Of a stretch of DNA of 36,417 nucleotides, positions 15,001 to 23,156 are shown piece after piece (position 1 is the first letter of the stretch; the number at the start of each line of letters is the position of its first letter). The stretch lies in contig JBBDIM010000067.1 of assembly GCA_040880405.1 (NCBI GenBank), positions 1 to 36,417 of the forward strand, read 5' to 3'. The notes under the pieces are model-generated. The model made no database searches. It was not told where the DNA came from and worked only from the letters and a program-made list of their open reading frames with translations. The position numbers and the translations under genes were made by a program. Origin of the DNA: JBBDIM01 sp040880405 (GTDB taxonomy: Bacteria > Planctomycetota > Planctomycetia > Pirellulales > Pirellulaceae).

Positions 15001-18000
15001 AGACCGATCGCGCAAAGGGGGGCATCGATCCCAAAGACCGATCGGTGGCTGCCATGCCGGCCGTGGGGTCGACCTCAATCCTGAGCACGTCACTTGAAAT
15101 CGCCTCCTTAGGCGGGGAAAAAAAACTACCGCGGCCTTGGGTCGTGCGACAATCGGCGGTGGTGGTCACCGGTTACGCCATCCTCCTGCTATCTGCGTTG
15201 ATCGGGGCGGTCTGGGGCCGTTGGAACCCAAGAAGTACCGCGGCGGTGTGGATTGTCGCGGTCGCCATTGCCCTGGTGGTACCGCCGCTGTTTGTGGGTT
15301 GGAGCAGCGGCCTAGTGGTGGGGCTCACCCTGGGTAGTGTGATCGCCTGGTTCCGCCCCTGGATCGTTTCACCGGCAAGCGCCGCCCCGGAGCAACCGCT
15401 GGATCAGGAGCGATTCACCCTCGTTTCGCCCAGTGCTGCCTCCAGGGTCAGCGGCTGTCTGCTCGGCTGGATTGTCGTCGGGCTGGCGACCGCCTCCGCC
15501 TGGGGACAGCCCATGGCCGCCCCCATGACAGGGAAGACAGCGCCCCCTGAGGACTCAGAAACGCCCCGCGAACCGACACCGCTGGTGACGCCCCGTGCGC
15601 GGGTCATTTACCCGGTCCTGATTCCGGTCGATTCCCGTCGAAACCCCGTGGGCCAAGCCTATCTGCCGCAGCCGTTTTATGAGTACCTGACGCGGATGAG
15701 CCAGCCGGCGACGCCACCTCGGATCGACTATCTGATCGAGACGATCGGCTACGAGTTCAAACTTCCGACCGAGGACTCGACCCAGATCATCGCCACCACG
15801 CGGATCACCCTCACTACCTTCCGCCCCTCGCTGGCGTTGGCTCTCTCGATCGACCCGAAACTGGGAGACAACGTCCAAAGCATCTTCATCAACGAGGGAA
15901 TCCAGCCAGGGAGTTGGGAGACCTCGGCCCAAGCTTTGAGCGTCGTCATTCGCGAGGCGGGCAAGCACGAACTTGAGATCCAAAGCCGCATCCCGACTGA
16001 AAACCTAGACGCCACCCGCCCCGAATTGGCATTTGCCTCCCTCCGCTGCCCCAGCACGTCGGTCCGCATCGACTCGGCCCGGTCGGGACTGATCGCCCGG
16101 CTAGAGACCTCCCAGCGGGTCCTTGGCCCCACGCCGGAGATTCTCAACAAGAGCATGGAGCTCGGCCCGATCGACCAGTTCAAAATCCGCTGGAACATGC
16201 CGGAAGCGACCGCGCGGTTCGAGTACGACCAACTCGACCTGCTGAACATCTCCGAGGATTCCGTCCAACTCCGCGTTCGCCTGATCGTGAAATCGCTGGA
16301 AGCGGATGCCCAACGAGTCCGCTTGGCGATCGATCCCCGCCTGTCGCTGGTGACCGCGTCGATTGCCGGCTCTGAGATAAGTTTGACTCGAAACCCGGAA
16401 AGCTCGACCTATACCGCTCCCCTCCCCTCCACCACCAACGGAGCGAGCACCAGCCTCGATCTGTTATTTAATGTCCGGGGGGCCCAGCGGGTCGCCAACT
16501 TGCTGTTCCCCGGGGTCAGCATTCCCGGGGCCACGGTCCGCCGCCGCTGGGCCGCGGTCTCTGCGACCGAGGATCTCCAAGTTCAAAGCGACGCCGAATC
16601 GCGGGTCGCGATCCTTTCGCGAGATGAATTCACGCGGGAATGGAAGGCCCCGGTAGGCGGGTTCCGCTTCGCCGTCTCGCTGGTCGATACCACGCCTTTG
16701 GAGTGGGTGATCTCGACCCGGCCGATCGCGACTCGGACGTTCGCCCAAATCGACCATCAGCTCACCTTTGACGAGGATGGCCACGATTTCCGGATTTTGG
16801 CGGCGGTGGAAACCTACAGCGGGCGGACCTTCCAATACGTGGCCGATGTCGGCTCGGGGCACCGAATCAGCTCGGTCGACCTCTTTACCGGCGGCCTAAA
16901 ACGGCCGCTGCAGTGGCATTACAATTCCGCCAGCGGGAAGCTCGGCATCTTGCTGTTGGAAGCGGTCGATGGGGATCAGGAACTGCTTATCCGAGGGCGG
17001 CACCCCCGCTCTCCCGTCGGTGAATTCGTGTTTCGCCCAACCAAAATCGAAGGGGTGCAAAGCGAAAGAAACCTGCTCACAGTCAGCCGGAATCCCTCGG
17101 TGTTGGTCGGAATCTCCGATCACCGCGGTCTGACCCCCCAGGAGCAACCCTCCCCGGGAGTCGATCCGGATCAACCTTCCGCGCGGGTCGGCCGATTCCT
17201 GTTGGACAACGCCCTGACCGAAGTGCCGCTCGAAGTCTCGCGGAACGACCTCCTCCTGACCGGCGACATGCTGACCATCGTCTCTCGAAACGACGGCAAC
17301 TGGCGAGTCGATGGCATCGCGAAATTAGATGTCCGGGCCGGGGCGGTCGACTATCTCGACCTGCTGGTGCCACCCAAGCAGGCGCTGCAAACGGAGAAGC
17401 TCGAACGGTTCACCATCAGTTCCCGGCTCTCCGCCGACGAGTCGCTGAGGGTGTATCGCCTGATCCCCAAACGCCCCCTGGGTGTCGGTTTTTCACTCCG
17501 CCTACCGATGACCCTAGCGGTCGAGACGGGCGAGATGGTCGATTTCGGGCCGGTCCGCATCGTCGGTCAGCCGCACATCAAACAGTTCGCCGCCACCCCG
17601 GAGGTTGTCGGTAACCAGGAAGTGTTCTGGGCCTCCAGGGCACTCCTTCCCAACCCAGGCGGCGACCTGTGGTTTCAGGCGAATATCCCCCGCGGTTATC
17701 AACTGCTGGGGACCACCCATTCCAACTTTTCCTGCCACATGATCAACCGGATGACCGCCAGCGGCACTCCTGATGTCCCCCTGCTTCAGCATCAGGCGCA
17801 AGTCGATGCGGAAGGGGCGGTGCTCGCGATTTCCATGGCCCGGATCGTCCCCCATGGACGGCAGTCGGTCGTCTGGCGGCTGCCGGAAAACTGGAAGGTT
17901 TTGGGAGTGTTCCTGGAAGAGGAGGCGATCCCCTTTACTCAGGAAGTGGATGGAGGCGTGGCGGTCGAGCTGAAGAGCCGCAAGTTACCGCAAACCGTTT

Positions 18001-18821
18001 CGCTGATGGTCTCCGGCAACCTCCCCGATACGGACTCGCCCCGAGGTACCCAGTGCGAGCTTCCACTGCCGGAACTCGTCGGTTGCAACGTTCAGAAAGC
18101 GCTGCTCGATGTCACCACTCCCGACCGCTGGCGATCGGATCCCGAGGCGGAAATCGCCCCAGAGCGGTGGCTGCGCGACCGCCTGCTGAGCGAGATGTCC
18201 CTCAAAACCTTGGCCGGCGAAGAATTCTCCGGGCTTCAGCCCCGCGAGGTGAGTCATTGGCGGCAGGTCCGCCGCCAAAGAGCGCTCGCCATACTGGAGG
18301 AAATCCAAACTTGGTTCCGTGCTTCCGGCACTCCGGAGCAGACGCTTGATCGAGAAATTCAGGGATTGTTCGGCGAGGCCTGGCCCGAGGTCCAGACGTG
18401 GCTCATTTCCCGCGAGGACGCTCCTGCCGCCAAAGACCCACCGCTCCCGATCACCCGGTTGCCGGAGTGCGATGGCGAGCGCCACTTGTTGGACCTGACC
18501 GACGCGCCGCACGCGCTGGGTGTCTCGTTTGAGGTCGAGCCACGGCCAGCCTCAAACGGTGGTTGGTGGGCTTGGCTGATCGCCGCAAGCTTGGTCCTTG
18601 TCGGCTGCTGTGTCGTATGGCTCCCCGCCCGCTGGACCCAAGAGGATGGCCTGATTGGCGGCTCACCGTTGGCCGCTTGGGTCCGCCGCTGGCCGCAGGT
18701 GATTGGCGTTTCGCTGGGCATCGTCTGGTACTTGTTCCTGCCACCGCATGAGTTCGGCCTGATCCTGGCCACCCTCTTCGCCCTGGCCAGCCTCCCAATC
18801 TTCCGGCCCCGCTGGCAGTAG
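12081..18821 (+). CDS. Giant two-module membrane protein of unknown function, coupled to the preceding gene
   Basis: The 2246-aa product begins MRTLAGKFDFAVLAMVVVG with a signal peptide ending near AAQE (about residue 33). Module one (about 35-1010) is beta-rich and ends in several membrane segments (about 1025-1091). Next come a hydrophobic stretch, CLLGWIVVGLATASAWGQ (about 1125-1142), that looks like an internal signal peptide, a Pro/Thr-rich linker, and module two (about 1150-2155). C-terminal membrane segments lie at about 2161-2180 and 2202-2244. It looks like two proteins of the same plan as the upstream product fused head to tail. The start at 12081 was chosen for the ATGA overlap and the signal peptide; the frame is open further back, inside the upstream gene. 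No known domain or catalytic motif was recognised. It ends 7 bp before the convergent SDR gene. Confidence 0.8.
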   Translation: MRTLAGKFDFAVLAMVVVGMVLLGLGPVAAQETSHSTVPEEVEFQRVFVPEDRSADWPRAGFSYAPQIPVQSFEELIEQARDRLQRVEMPPQYAQAELHATLEENVLTGRCLLVPQVDDSPLLTPATSTDTRFIPLGDTNLAFQPLASDPASPNATRLGLSRDQPGMIWSAEDEEVEVQWRFHPTPGPDGAQHYDLRLPNAQQTDLYVNIPAENTLRVIRGAERTSFSTVEASEPLDQDVRHFVPDWTGRLTFEVTASRSTGKATHRTWVTQNSHFRVRGRVCESVTRLNLISGSQLPRELTLAIPTGLVVTQVLVGETPLETKTLLRDAENQRLLRLDLSEANLSHESTLRIEATFAIGGKGPIDEEGEQPPFDLPLMNPLHVMRESFVATVEIDETQNLSRYETSQAEPLGLVPHNSVGQSNLRFRLHGHHPRIALHLVAAQSRIVETAVHHIEFDEFSIRATTNLRVQPVAGEILACTLPLGPGWQVDQVLDRARRTPIRWDQIQKEGVQGLRIDLAPGREEPSAEMAEMVLEIQAHRTREKDFGNFILADLQPLLLNSRHEGAHWMLLSRGARYNVVPDTDGVVAAISPTDLSAEDQALINPEAEGHLFPLAGAQPARYEVRVSPKTVSYNSDIQIEARVTPNRLRQEATLRLEGEGHAPERITIWSTRPLPAETAWMVNGGKPARLISETRLMFSEDETSQPLFAYELELGNSLTLPLQVEGSFHQTSGDRSPAEPILLSVATAETQTGQLTVRTSTVDHLVANPRMLRSLYNSGIDWQTDNRVLRFAYRPLELPRLADNEESSWLFRWEPSTLLPAAYCLEASHYLHLGNDAAARYHSQYLVGHRDSTMLRFQLPTGSRFLFAEVDGAYQNGQSDDTGGIEIRLPRTPGRRRVDLFYETNPASLSLFGKVTPRLPKIEMPLGRERFTLSLGSAFRPLGFSLDESTPQREVTLSDRLWGGVMPGGLLGKTDRAKGGIDPKDRSVAAMPAVGSTSILSTSLEIASLGGEKKLPRPWVVRQSAVVVTGYAILLLSALIGAVWGRWNPRSTAAVWIVAVAIALVVPPLFVGWSSGLVVGLTLGSVIAWFRPWIVSPASAAPEQPLDQERFTLVSPSAASRVSGCLLGWIVVGLATASAWGQPMAAPMTGKTAPPEDSETPREPTPLVTPRARVIYPVLIPVDSRRNPVGQAYLPQPFYEYLTRMSQPATPPRIDYLIETIGYEFKLPTEDSTQIIATTRITLTTFRPSLALALSIDPKLGDNVQSIFINEGIQPGSWETSAQALSVVIREAGKHELEIQSRIPTENLDATRPELAFASLRCPSTSVRIDSARSGLIARLETSQRVLGPTPEILNKSMELGPIDQFKIRWNMPEATARFEYDQLDLLNISEDSVQLRVRLIVKSLEADAQRVRLAIDPRLSLVTASIAGSEISLTRNPESSTYTAPLPSTTNGASTSLDLLFNVRGAQRVANLLFPGVSIPGATVRRRWAAVSATEDLQVQSDAESRVAILSRDEFTREWKAPVGGFRFAVSLVDTTPLEWVISTRPIATRTFAQIDHQLTFDEDGHDFRILAAVETYSGRTFQYVADVGSGHRISSVDLFTGGLKRPLQWHYNSASGKLGILLLEAVDGDQELLIRGRHPRSPVGEFVFRPTKIEGVQSERNLLTVSRNPSVLVGISDHRGLTPQEQPSPGVDPDQPSARVGRFLLDNALTEVPLEVSRNDLLLTGDMLTIVSRNDGNWRVDGIAKLDVRAGAVDYLDLLVPPKQALQTEKLERFTISSRLSADESLRVYRLIPKRPLGVGFSLRLPMTLAVETGEMVDFGPVRIVGQPHIKQFAATPEVVGNQEVFWASRALLPNPGGDLWFQANIPRGYQLLGTTHSNFSCHMINRMTASGTPDVPLLQHQAQVDAEGAVLAISMARIVPHGRQSVVWRLPENWKVLGVFLEEEAIPFTQEVDGGVAVELKSRKLPQTVSLMVSGNLPDTDSPRGTQCELPLPELVGCNVQKALLDVTTPDRWRSDPEAEIAPERWLRDRLLSEMSLKTLAGEEFSGLQPREVSHWRQVRRQRALAILEEIQTWFRASGTPEQTLDREIQGLFGEAWPEVQTWLISREDAPAAKDPPLPITRLPECDGERHLLDLTDAPHALGVSFEVEPRPASNGGWWAWLIAASLVLVGCCVVWLPARWTQEDGLIGGSPLAAWVRRWPQVIGVSLGIVWYLFLPPHEFGLILATLFALASLPIFRPRWQ

Positions 18822-18828
18822 TTGCCGC

Positions 18829-19599
18829 TCAATAATCGAGACTCGCTCCACCCTCCACTTCGATCCCCTGTCCGGTGATGAAGCTGGAATCCTCGGTCGC
18901 CAAAAACAAAACGACGCGGCCGATTTCCTCGATGGTGCCCATCCGCCCAAATACCTGCAGCTCGGCAATCCGCTGGAGCGCCGCTTCGGGGTCGGCTAAG
19001 GTCGCGGCCCATGATCGCATGAGAGGGGTATCGATATTGCTTGGCAAGATCGCGTTCACCCGGATCCCTTCGCGGCCCAGTTCCAAGGCCAACGCTTTGG
19101 TGAAACTCAGCTGGGCCCCCTTGCTGGCGGCGTACGCGGTGGAATGCTCCTGACCCAGCACAGCGGTCATCGAGCACATGTTGATGATCGCTCCCTTGGT
19201 CTGCCGTAGGTAGGGCAAGGCGGCCTGTGCGGCGAAGAAGTTGCTTAGCACGTTGATCTCGAACACCCGCCGCAGCTCGTCGGCCGTGGTGTCTTCCAGA
19301 GTGGTCGCCGGGGGATGGATACCGGCGTTGTTGATCAGGCAGTCGATCCGCCCAAACCGCTGCTGCGCGGCTTGAATGGCGGCGGTTAACGCGGGCGTAT
19401 CGGCCACATCGCAGATAAACGCCTCGGCAGAATCGGCCGAGTACTGCTGACGTAGCTCCGCCGCAAGGGCCTCGGCGGCGACCGCGTCACGGTCGAGAAT
19501 GGCCACCCGGCCACCCTCCGCGGCCAGCACCTGGGCACAGCCCGCACCGATCCCCTGAGCGCCGCCGGTCACAATGGCGACGCGATCTTGAAATCTCAT
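18829..19599 (-). CDS. Short-chain dehydrogenase/reductase (SDR, classical)
   Basis: A 256-aa NAD(P)-dependent oxidoreductase with all classical SDR marks: the TGGAQGIG cofactor loop (residues 11-18), NNAG (90-93) and the catalytic set Ser143, Tyr156 and Lys160 (YAASK). A C-terminal GQGIEVEGGASLDY is typical of the FabG-like group. Asp36 after the second beta-strand (AILDRD) favours NAD over NADP. The substrate cannot be deduced. The start is supported by GAGAGGT a few bases upstream on the minus strand. It follows a 95-aa gene on the same strand after 40 bp, a probable operon. Confidence 0.92.
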   Translation of the reverse strand: MRFQDRVAIVTGGAQGIGAGCAQVLAAEGGRVAILDRDAVAAEALAAELRQQYSADSAEAFICDVADTPALTAAIQAAQQRFGRIDCLINNAGIHPPATTLEDTTADELRRVFEINVLSNFFAAQAALPYLRQTKGAIINMCSMTAVLGQEHSTAYAASKGAQLSFTKALALELGREGIRVNAILPSNIDTPLMRSWAATLADPEAALQRIAELQVFGRMGTIEEIGRVVLFLATEDSSFITGQGIEVEGGASLDY

Positions 19600-19639
19600 C
19601 TACCTCTCCCGGTTGGTTCGTCTGAACGAGCCCCCGGAA

Positions 19640-19927
19640 CTAGGCGATGGAGGGCTCGCGTCTCATTGCCTCGACCTTCAAGCCTTCGACGTAGCTGATT
19701 TGGGTCTTGACCCGCTCGGCCAAGGTTTTCAGCTCTTCGCCGACCTGGGGGTCGGTGGTGGAATCGTCTCGATCGAGATAATCGAGCGAAACGTTCAAAA
19801 TGGTCAGCATCGCCTCGGCTGATTCCAGCAGCCTCGCGTTGCGGTCCGATTGGCAGTGGATCCGAATCGGACCACCATGAAACTCCCGCACGATCAGGTC
19901 TTTACCACGCCGAATGAACGACAACAT
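19640..19927 (-). CDS. Hypothetical 95-aa protein, probably co-transcribed with the SDR gene
   Basis: Not recognised. It begins MLSFIRRGKDLIVREFHGG, has a basic, beta-rich first third, then a helical region (LLESAEAMLTILNVSLDYL) and an acidic-to-amphipathic tail (EELKTLAERVKTQISYVEG). There is no membrane segment. The start is well supported: AAGGAG (19940-19935) sits 7 bp ahead of the ATG, one of the best ribosome-binding sites in this window. The first residues superficially recall CsrA (MLVLTRK...), but the rest does not, so no function is assigned. Confidence 0.7.
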   Translation of the reverse strand: MLSFIRRGKDLIVREFHGGPIRIHCQSDRNARLLESAEAMLTILNVSLDYLDRDDSTTDPQVGEELKTLAERVKTQISYVEGLKVEAMRREPSIA

Positions 19928-20285
19928 CGCCTCTCTCCTTATTTCCAGGAAAGAACCGCCTGGGGCAAGCGGTTCATCTCGCGCTCCGGAACGATCAGGC
20001 GGCTGGCCAGCCCGACTCCGCTTCCGCAGCGCGTTACCCCGGATTACTCATGAACCCTTTGCCACATGCACTCAATGGTCTCCATGGACGAACCCCCGGG
20101 AAATTGCATCAAACTCTGCCTATTTAAAAATATGGCTCGGCTTGAAGACTCCCGCCGGAGGCGTCTCGCGAAAACCCCGAGAGTTTCGCGACAACCGCCA
20201 TGAATAATCGGGTTAATACTCTCATCGGCACCTAAGGTTCAAGGGCAATCCATTGAGTTGGTGGAAGTGGGCGTTTTTTTGAAAT
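19928..20285. other. Intergenic region with ribosome-binding site and two inverted repeats
   Basis: There is no gene. AAGGAG on the minus strand (19940-19935) serves the 95-aa gene. A hairpin GAACCGC/GCGGTTC (19953-19959 and 19969-19975) lies 26-48 nt ahead of that start and could affect its translation. A second inverted repeat, TCGCGAAA (20166-20173) and TTTCGCGA (20184-20191), is operator-like. No clear -35/-10 pair was found. Confidence 0.4.
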
Positions 20286-21431
20286 TTACGCCTCCGCAGG
20301 TGGGGCTGGAGGCGATTGATCCGCCGCCGGCAAATTCGCGGAAGTAGTGCCGGTTTTAAGACCCTTGCGAACCAGCATAAAGCACCAAGCGATCAGCCCT
20401 CCGTTGATCACCGCCAGCAGCAAAAACAGCCACAACCCTTGAATTTTGGCCATCTCGGCATGTTGGGGTAGCAGGGCTTCAAAGTCGATTGCGGCAACCC
20501 GAACCTGTTCCCGTAACATTCCCAGCGCCAGCCAGGCCAGAGCCATCGCCCCGGTCACCGCGCTAAGACTCACCAGTGGGGGCACCAGTCCCTTGGTCAT
20601 CACCCACCACAGCCCCGCCATCGCCAGGCAGCAAACGACAATCACCGCCACATACAGCAGCCCGCTGCCGGTACCCAGTAAAGCTCGTTCCGCCGCCGGA
20701 ACCGCCACCAAGTAGCCGGCCGTCGCGAGGGCCAAAATCACCAGCCCAGCCAAGGCCAGCATTTGCGGCAAGATCAGATTCACCGGGTTCTCCCCCTCCT
20801 CTTTCCCCGTGATGCTCCACCGCAACTGCCAGACGACAATCGTCGCCAATGTCACCAACGCCGCTCCCAGCCAAATCAACGTCCGCGCGGTCACCACCAG
20901 CGGGGCCAGCGGCAGGTCGCCGGTCAGGTACACCTCCGGCCACGCGCCCGGTTGGTTGGAAAGCAGGTGGTTCGCGGTCCAACAAAACCCGACAAACAGA
21001 AACATCCCGGCGGTCCCCAGGGCGATCGTGGCCCTCAGCCAGGGGGAGAACCGGAGGTACATGTCGCTCTTGAGGAGGTAAAGCAAATAGAACGAAACTA
21101 TCAGCACCGGCACCACAATCATCCACCGCCAAGAGAGCAGCAAGTTGGCCGTGTAAAAGTGGTTGGGATACAAAATCTGCACGAACAGCAGCGGAGCGAC
21201 CCCTGCGGTAATCGCCGCCCCCAACGAAAACGGCAACCACCCCCGGATGTGATCCATCACCCGCTTGGTCCCCGAGCCGAGCGCAATCGACCGCGGCAAC
21301 AGGGCCCGCACCGCCACCACCAAACAGCCCGCCACCACATAATGCATGGCCACATGGTGCAGCACAAACGTCGCCACATACAGCACCAAGTAAAAGGTGC
21401 TCGGCCAAGGATAATTAAAAGGAAACGGCAT
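20286..21431 (-). CDS. Multi-spanning membrane subunit of a bd-oxidase-like complex
   Basis: The 381-aa product has about nine hydrophobic segments and a short Pro/Ala-rich C-terminal tail. Its first helix contains LHHVAMHYVVAG, which lines up with the helix-1 histidine region of the neighbouring CydA-like protein (VHVFLAQFAVGG). It may therefore be a second CydA-type subunit rather than CydB; that is an inference. The start at 21431 was chosen because upstream frame residues are encoded by repeat DNA and GAGG lies a few bases before this ATG. The larger subunit gene lies upstream on the same strand, separated by a 324-bp gap filled by a nested repeat. Together they would form a terminal oxidase or related electron-transfer complex in the cytoplasmic membrane. 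Confidence 0.75.
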   Translation of the reverse strand: MPFPFNYPWPSTFYLVLYVATFVLHHVAMHYVVAGCLVVAVRALLPRSIALGSGTKRVMDHIRGWLPFSLGAAITAGVAPLLFVQILYPNHFYTANLLLSWRWMIVVPVLIVSFYLLYLLKSDMYLRFSPWLRATIALGTAGMFLFVGFCWTANHLLSNQPGAWPEVYLTGDLPLAPLVVTARTLIWLGAALVTLATIVVWQLRWSITGKEEGENPVNLILPQMLALAGLVILALATAGYLVAVPAAERALLGTGSGLLYVAVIVVCCLAMAGLWWVMTKGLVPPLVSLSAVTGAMALAWLALGMLREQVRVAAIDFEALLPQHAEMAKIQGLWLFLLLAVINGGLIAWCFMLVRKGLKTGTTSANLPAADQSPPAPPAEA

Positions 21432-21481
21432 CTCGCGACCTCGGTTGAATAAAACGCAGGCCAAAGGCTGTAAGGAATTTT

Positions 21482-21724
21482 TTAACCACGAATAACACGA
21501 ATGACACGAAAACGGAGGGGAGCAATTTGGCTGGCTGCCCTCTTCTCTGTGATCTCTGTGTGCTCTGTGGCTAAGTAAAAAAGTGATAGCCACAGAGGTC
21601 ACAGAGGCCACAGAGACGGCATGAGAAAGCTTTTGCTCCATGGGCCTAGGGTGACCGGTTTGAAGTTTTGAATACGGGTGTTTCGCTGGTTGTCATTCGT
21701 GTAATTCGTGTCATTCGTGGTTAA
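21482..21724. repeat. Nested inverted-repeat element (CACGAAT outer arms, CACAGAG inner hairpin)
   Basis: Outer arms of 29 bp (21482-21510 and 21696-21724) begin TTAACCACGAAT and are inverse copies with few differences; each is a run of ACACGAAT-like units. Inside, 21545-21573 and 21587-21615 form another 29-bp inverted pair of CACAGAG-like units around a 13-nt loop. The element fills most of the gap between the two oxidase genes and would fold into a long cruciform or RNA hairpin. Confidence 0.85.
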
Positions 21725-21755
21725 TACTCCTGACTTAAGCCAAGCGACTCCGCAG

Positions 21756-23156
21756 CTATTTCCCACTTTGAAACAAAATCGACTCCGTCCCTGCCTCGTC
21801 CATCCACTCCTGGATCCGCCCCAGGGCCGCGGAGTGATCGCTTGCTTCCAGTGGCTCAATTGGCTGGCCGTCGGCCCAGTTCAAAAACTGGACCAGCGCC
21901 TCCAGCTCTTCGGCCGTGCCGGCGAATGGGGGCATGAACGCCTTGGTTTGTTGGAGCTTGGCGATGTTCATTCGCATTTGATCGTCGCTCCAGTGCGAAG
22001 TCAGCTCGGTCAGGCCGTTGATCCCGCTCACCGTGTGGCAGACGGCACATTGGCGGCGAACCACCTTCGCCCCGGTGCGGACTTGGTCGTTGGGCATTTG
22101 GTCCGCACCACGCAGCGGATACGGATCGTCCTCCAAACAGCCCACTTCCCGCAATCGGGCCACATCGCCCGGCAAAATCCCGTTGGAGAACATCAGCGTC
22201 CGCACCGAGTACGGCTTCCGCGAACCCTCTCTCACGAACTCACCCCCGGCGGTCGCCCCAAACGCCAGCAAGACCAGCAAGCTGGCGGTCGCTCCGTTGA
22301 TGTACAGTTTTTGGAGGAACAGCCCCACGATCGCGTACCCGCCGATCGCCAGTGAGGCGACTACCGCGATGTTCATGAACAGCGTCATCGCCGGGCTGCC
22401 ACCCAAAATCCAGGCCCGACTGTCGTCCGGCATCGCCCACAAAAACCAGATCCCCAGAAACGGCATCGCCAGCATCGGGACCAGCAGGTGAGTCGCCCGG
22501 CCAATCAAGCTGTGCCGAGCCTTCCGGCCCAGCACCGTCATCGTGTTGATCACCACACACGCCACCAACGCGGCCAGCGTGCAGGCCACAATCGTGCGGA
22601 AAAACAGACTCGGCCAGAACGTTGGATTGAAAATCCCATCCCACACATTCCGCGTCTCAACCCAAACCCCCGGGGTCAATTGCCACGAGATAATCCCGTT
22701 AATCAGAAACAGACTCGCCCAAGCGGCCCCCGCGTACAGGATGAGCAGCTTCATGTTGGTCTTGTCGTCCAGCACCGCGTGGTACCGGTAAAACATGTAC
22801 CCGGCGAAAATCTCCAGGCAAAAGAAGGTCCACTCGGCTGCCCAGATCCAATGAAAATTGCGGACCATCTCGCCAATGGTCGGGGCACTCACCTGAATCG
22901 CCGTGAACCAAATGCCCACCCCGGTCAGGGCCCCCAGCACAAAGCTAATCAGCACCAACCAGCGAAAATACCCCTGCACAAACAGCCGCGCATGCGGGTT
23001 CCGCCCAGTCATCGCCAGCCAATGGAAGTAGCAGAGCAAAATGCCACCCCCGACCGCAAACTGGGCCAGAAAAACATGCACAATCGCCACCCCGCCCATC
23101 AGGATGCCAGGCATAATCGGGCCGTAATCATTGACCGGATAAATAAACTGGTCCAC
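21756..23156 (-). CDS. Cytochrome bd-like subunit I fused to a C-terminal cytochrome c domain
   Basis: The 466-aa product has about nine membrane helices of the CydA type. Helix 1 carries His27 (IVHVFLAQFAVGG), matching the high-spin heme ligand position, and WAAEWTFFCLEIFAG has the paired acidic residues typical of CydA helix 3. There is no recognisable quinol-binding Q-loop. The C-terminal 110 residues are a cytochrome c domain with CAVCH (Cys370, Cys373, His374) and a likely Met ligand in AFMPPFAG. This suggests an oxidase that takes electrons from a c-type cytochrome rather than quinol, as proposed for some bd-superfamily branches in diverse bacteria. The start is GTG, with GGAGGG 7-8 bp upstream on the minus strand. 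The smaller subunit gene follows on the same strand. Confidence 0.85.
   Translation of the reverse strand: MDQFIYPVNDYGPIMPGILMGGVAIVHVFLAQFAVGGGILLCYFHWLAMTGRNPHARLFVQGYFRWLVLISFVLGALTGVGIWFTAIQVSAPTIGEMVRNFHWIWAAEWTFFCLEIFAGYMFYRYHAVLDDKTNMKLLILYAGAAWASLFLINGIISWQLTPGVWVETRNVWDGIFNPTFWPSLFFRTIVACTLAALVACVVINTMTVLGRKARHSLIGRATHLLVPMLAMPFLGIWFLWAMPDDSRAWILGGSPAMTLFMNIAVVASLAIGGYAIVGLFLQKLYINGATASLLVLLAFGATAGGEFVREGSRKPYSVRTLMFSNGILPGDVARLREVGCLEDDPYPLRGADQMPNDQVRTGAKVVRRQCAVCHTVSGINGLTELTSHWSDDQMRMNIAKLQQTKAFMPPFAGTAEELEALVQFLNWADGQPIEPLEASDHSAALGRIQEWMDEAGTESILFQSGK

Noticed and set aside
19640..19927. 95-aa protein as a CsrA-type RNA-binding regulator
   Set aside because: Only the first dozen residues recall CsrA; the remaining helical region and length do not fit.
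20166..20191. TCGCGAAA/TTTCGCGA pair as a phage or plasmid attachment site
   Set aside because: No integrase, tRNA or second copy is present; it is at most an operator-like palindrome.
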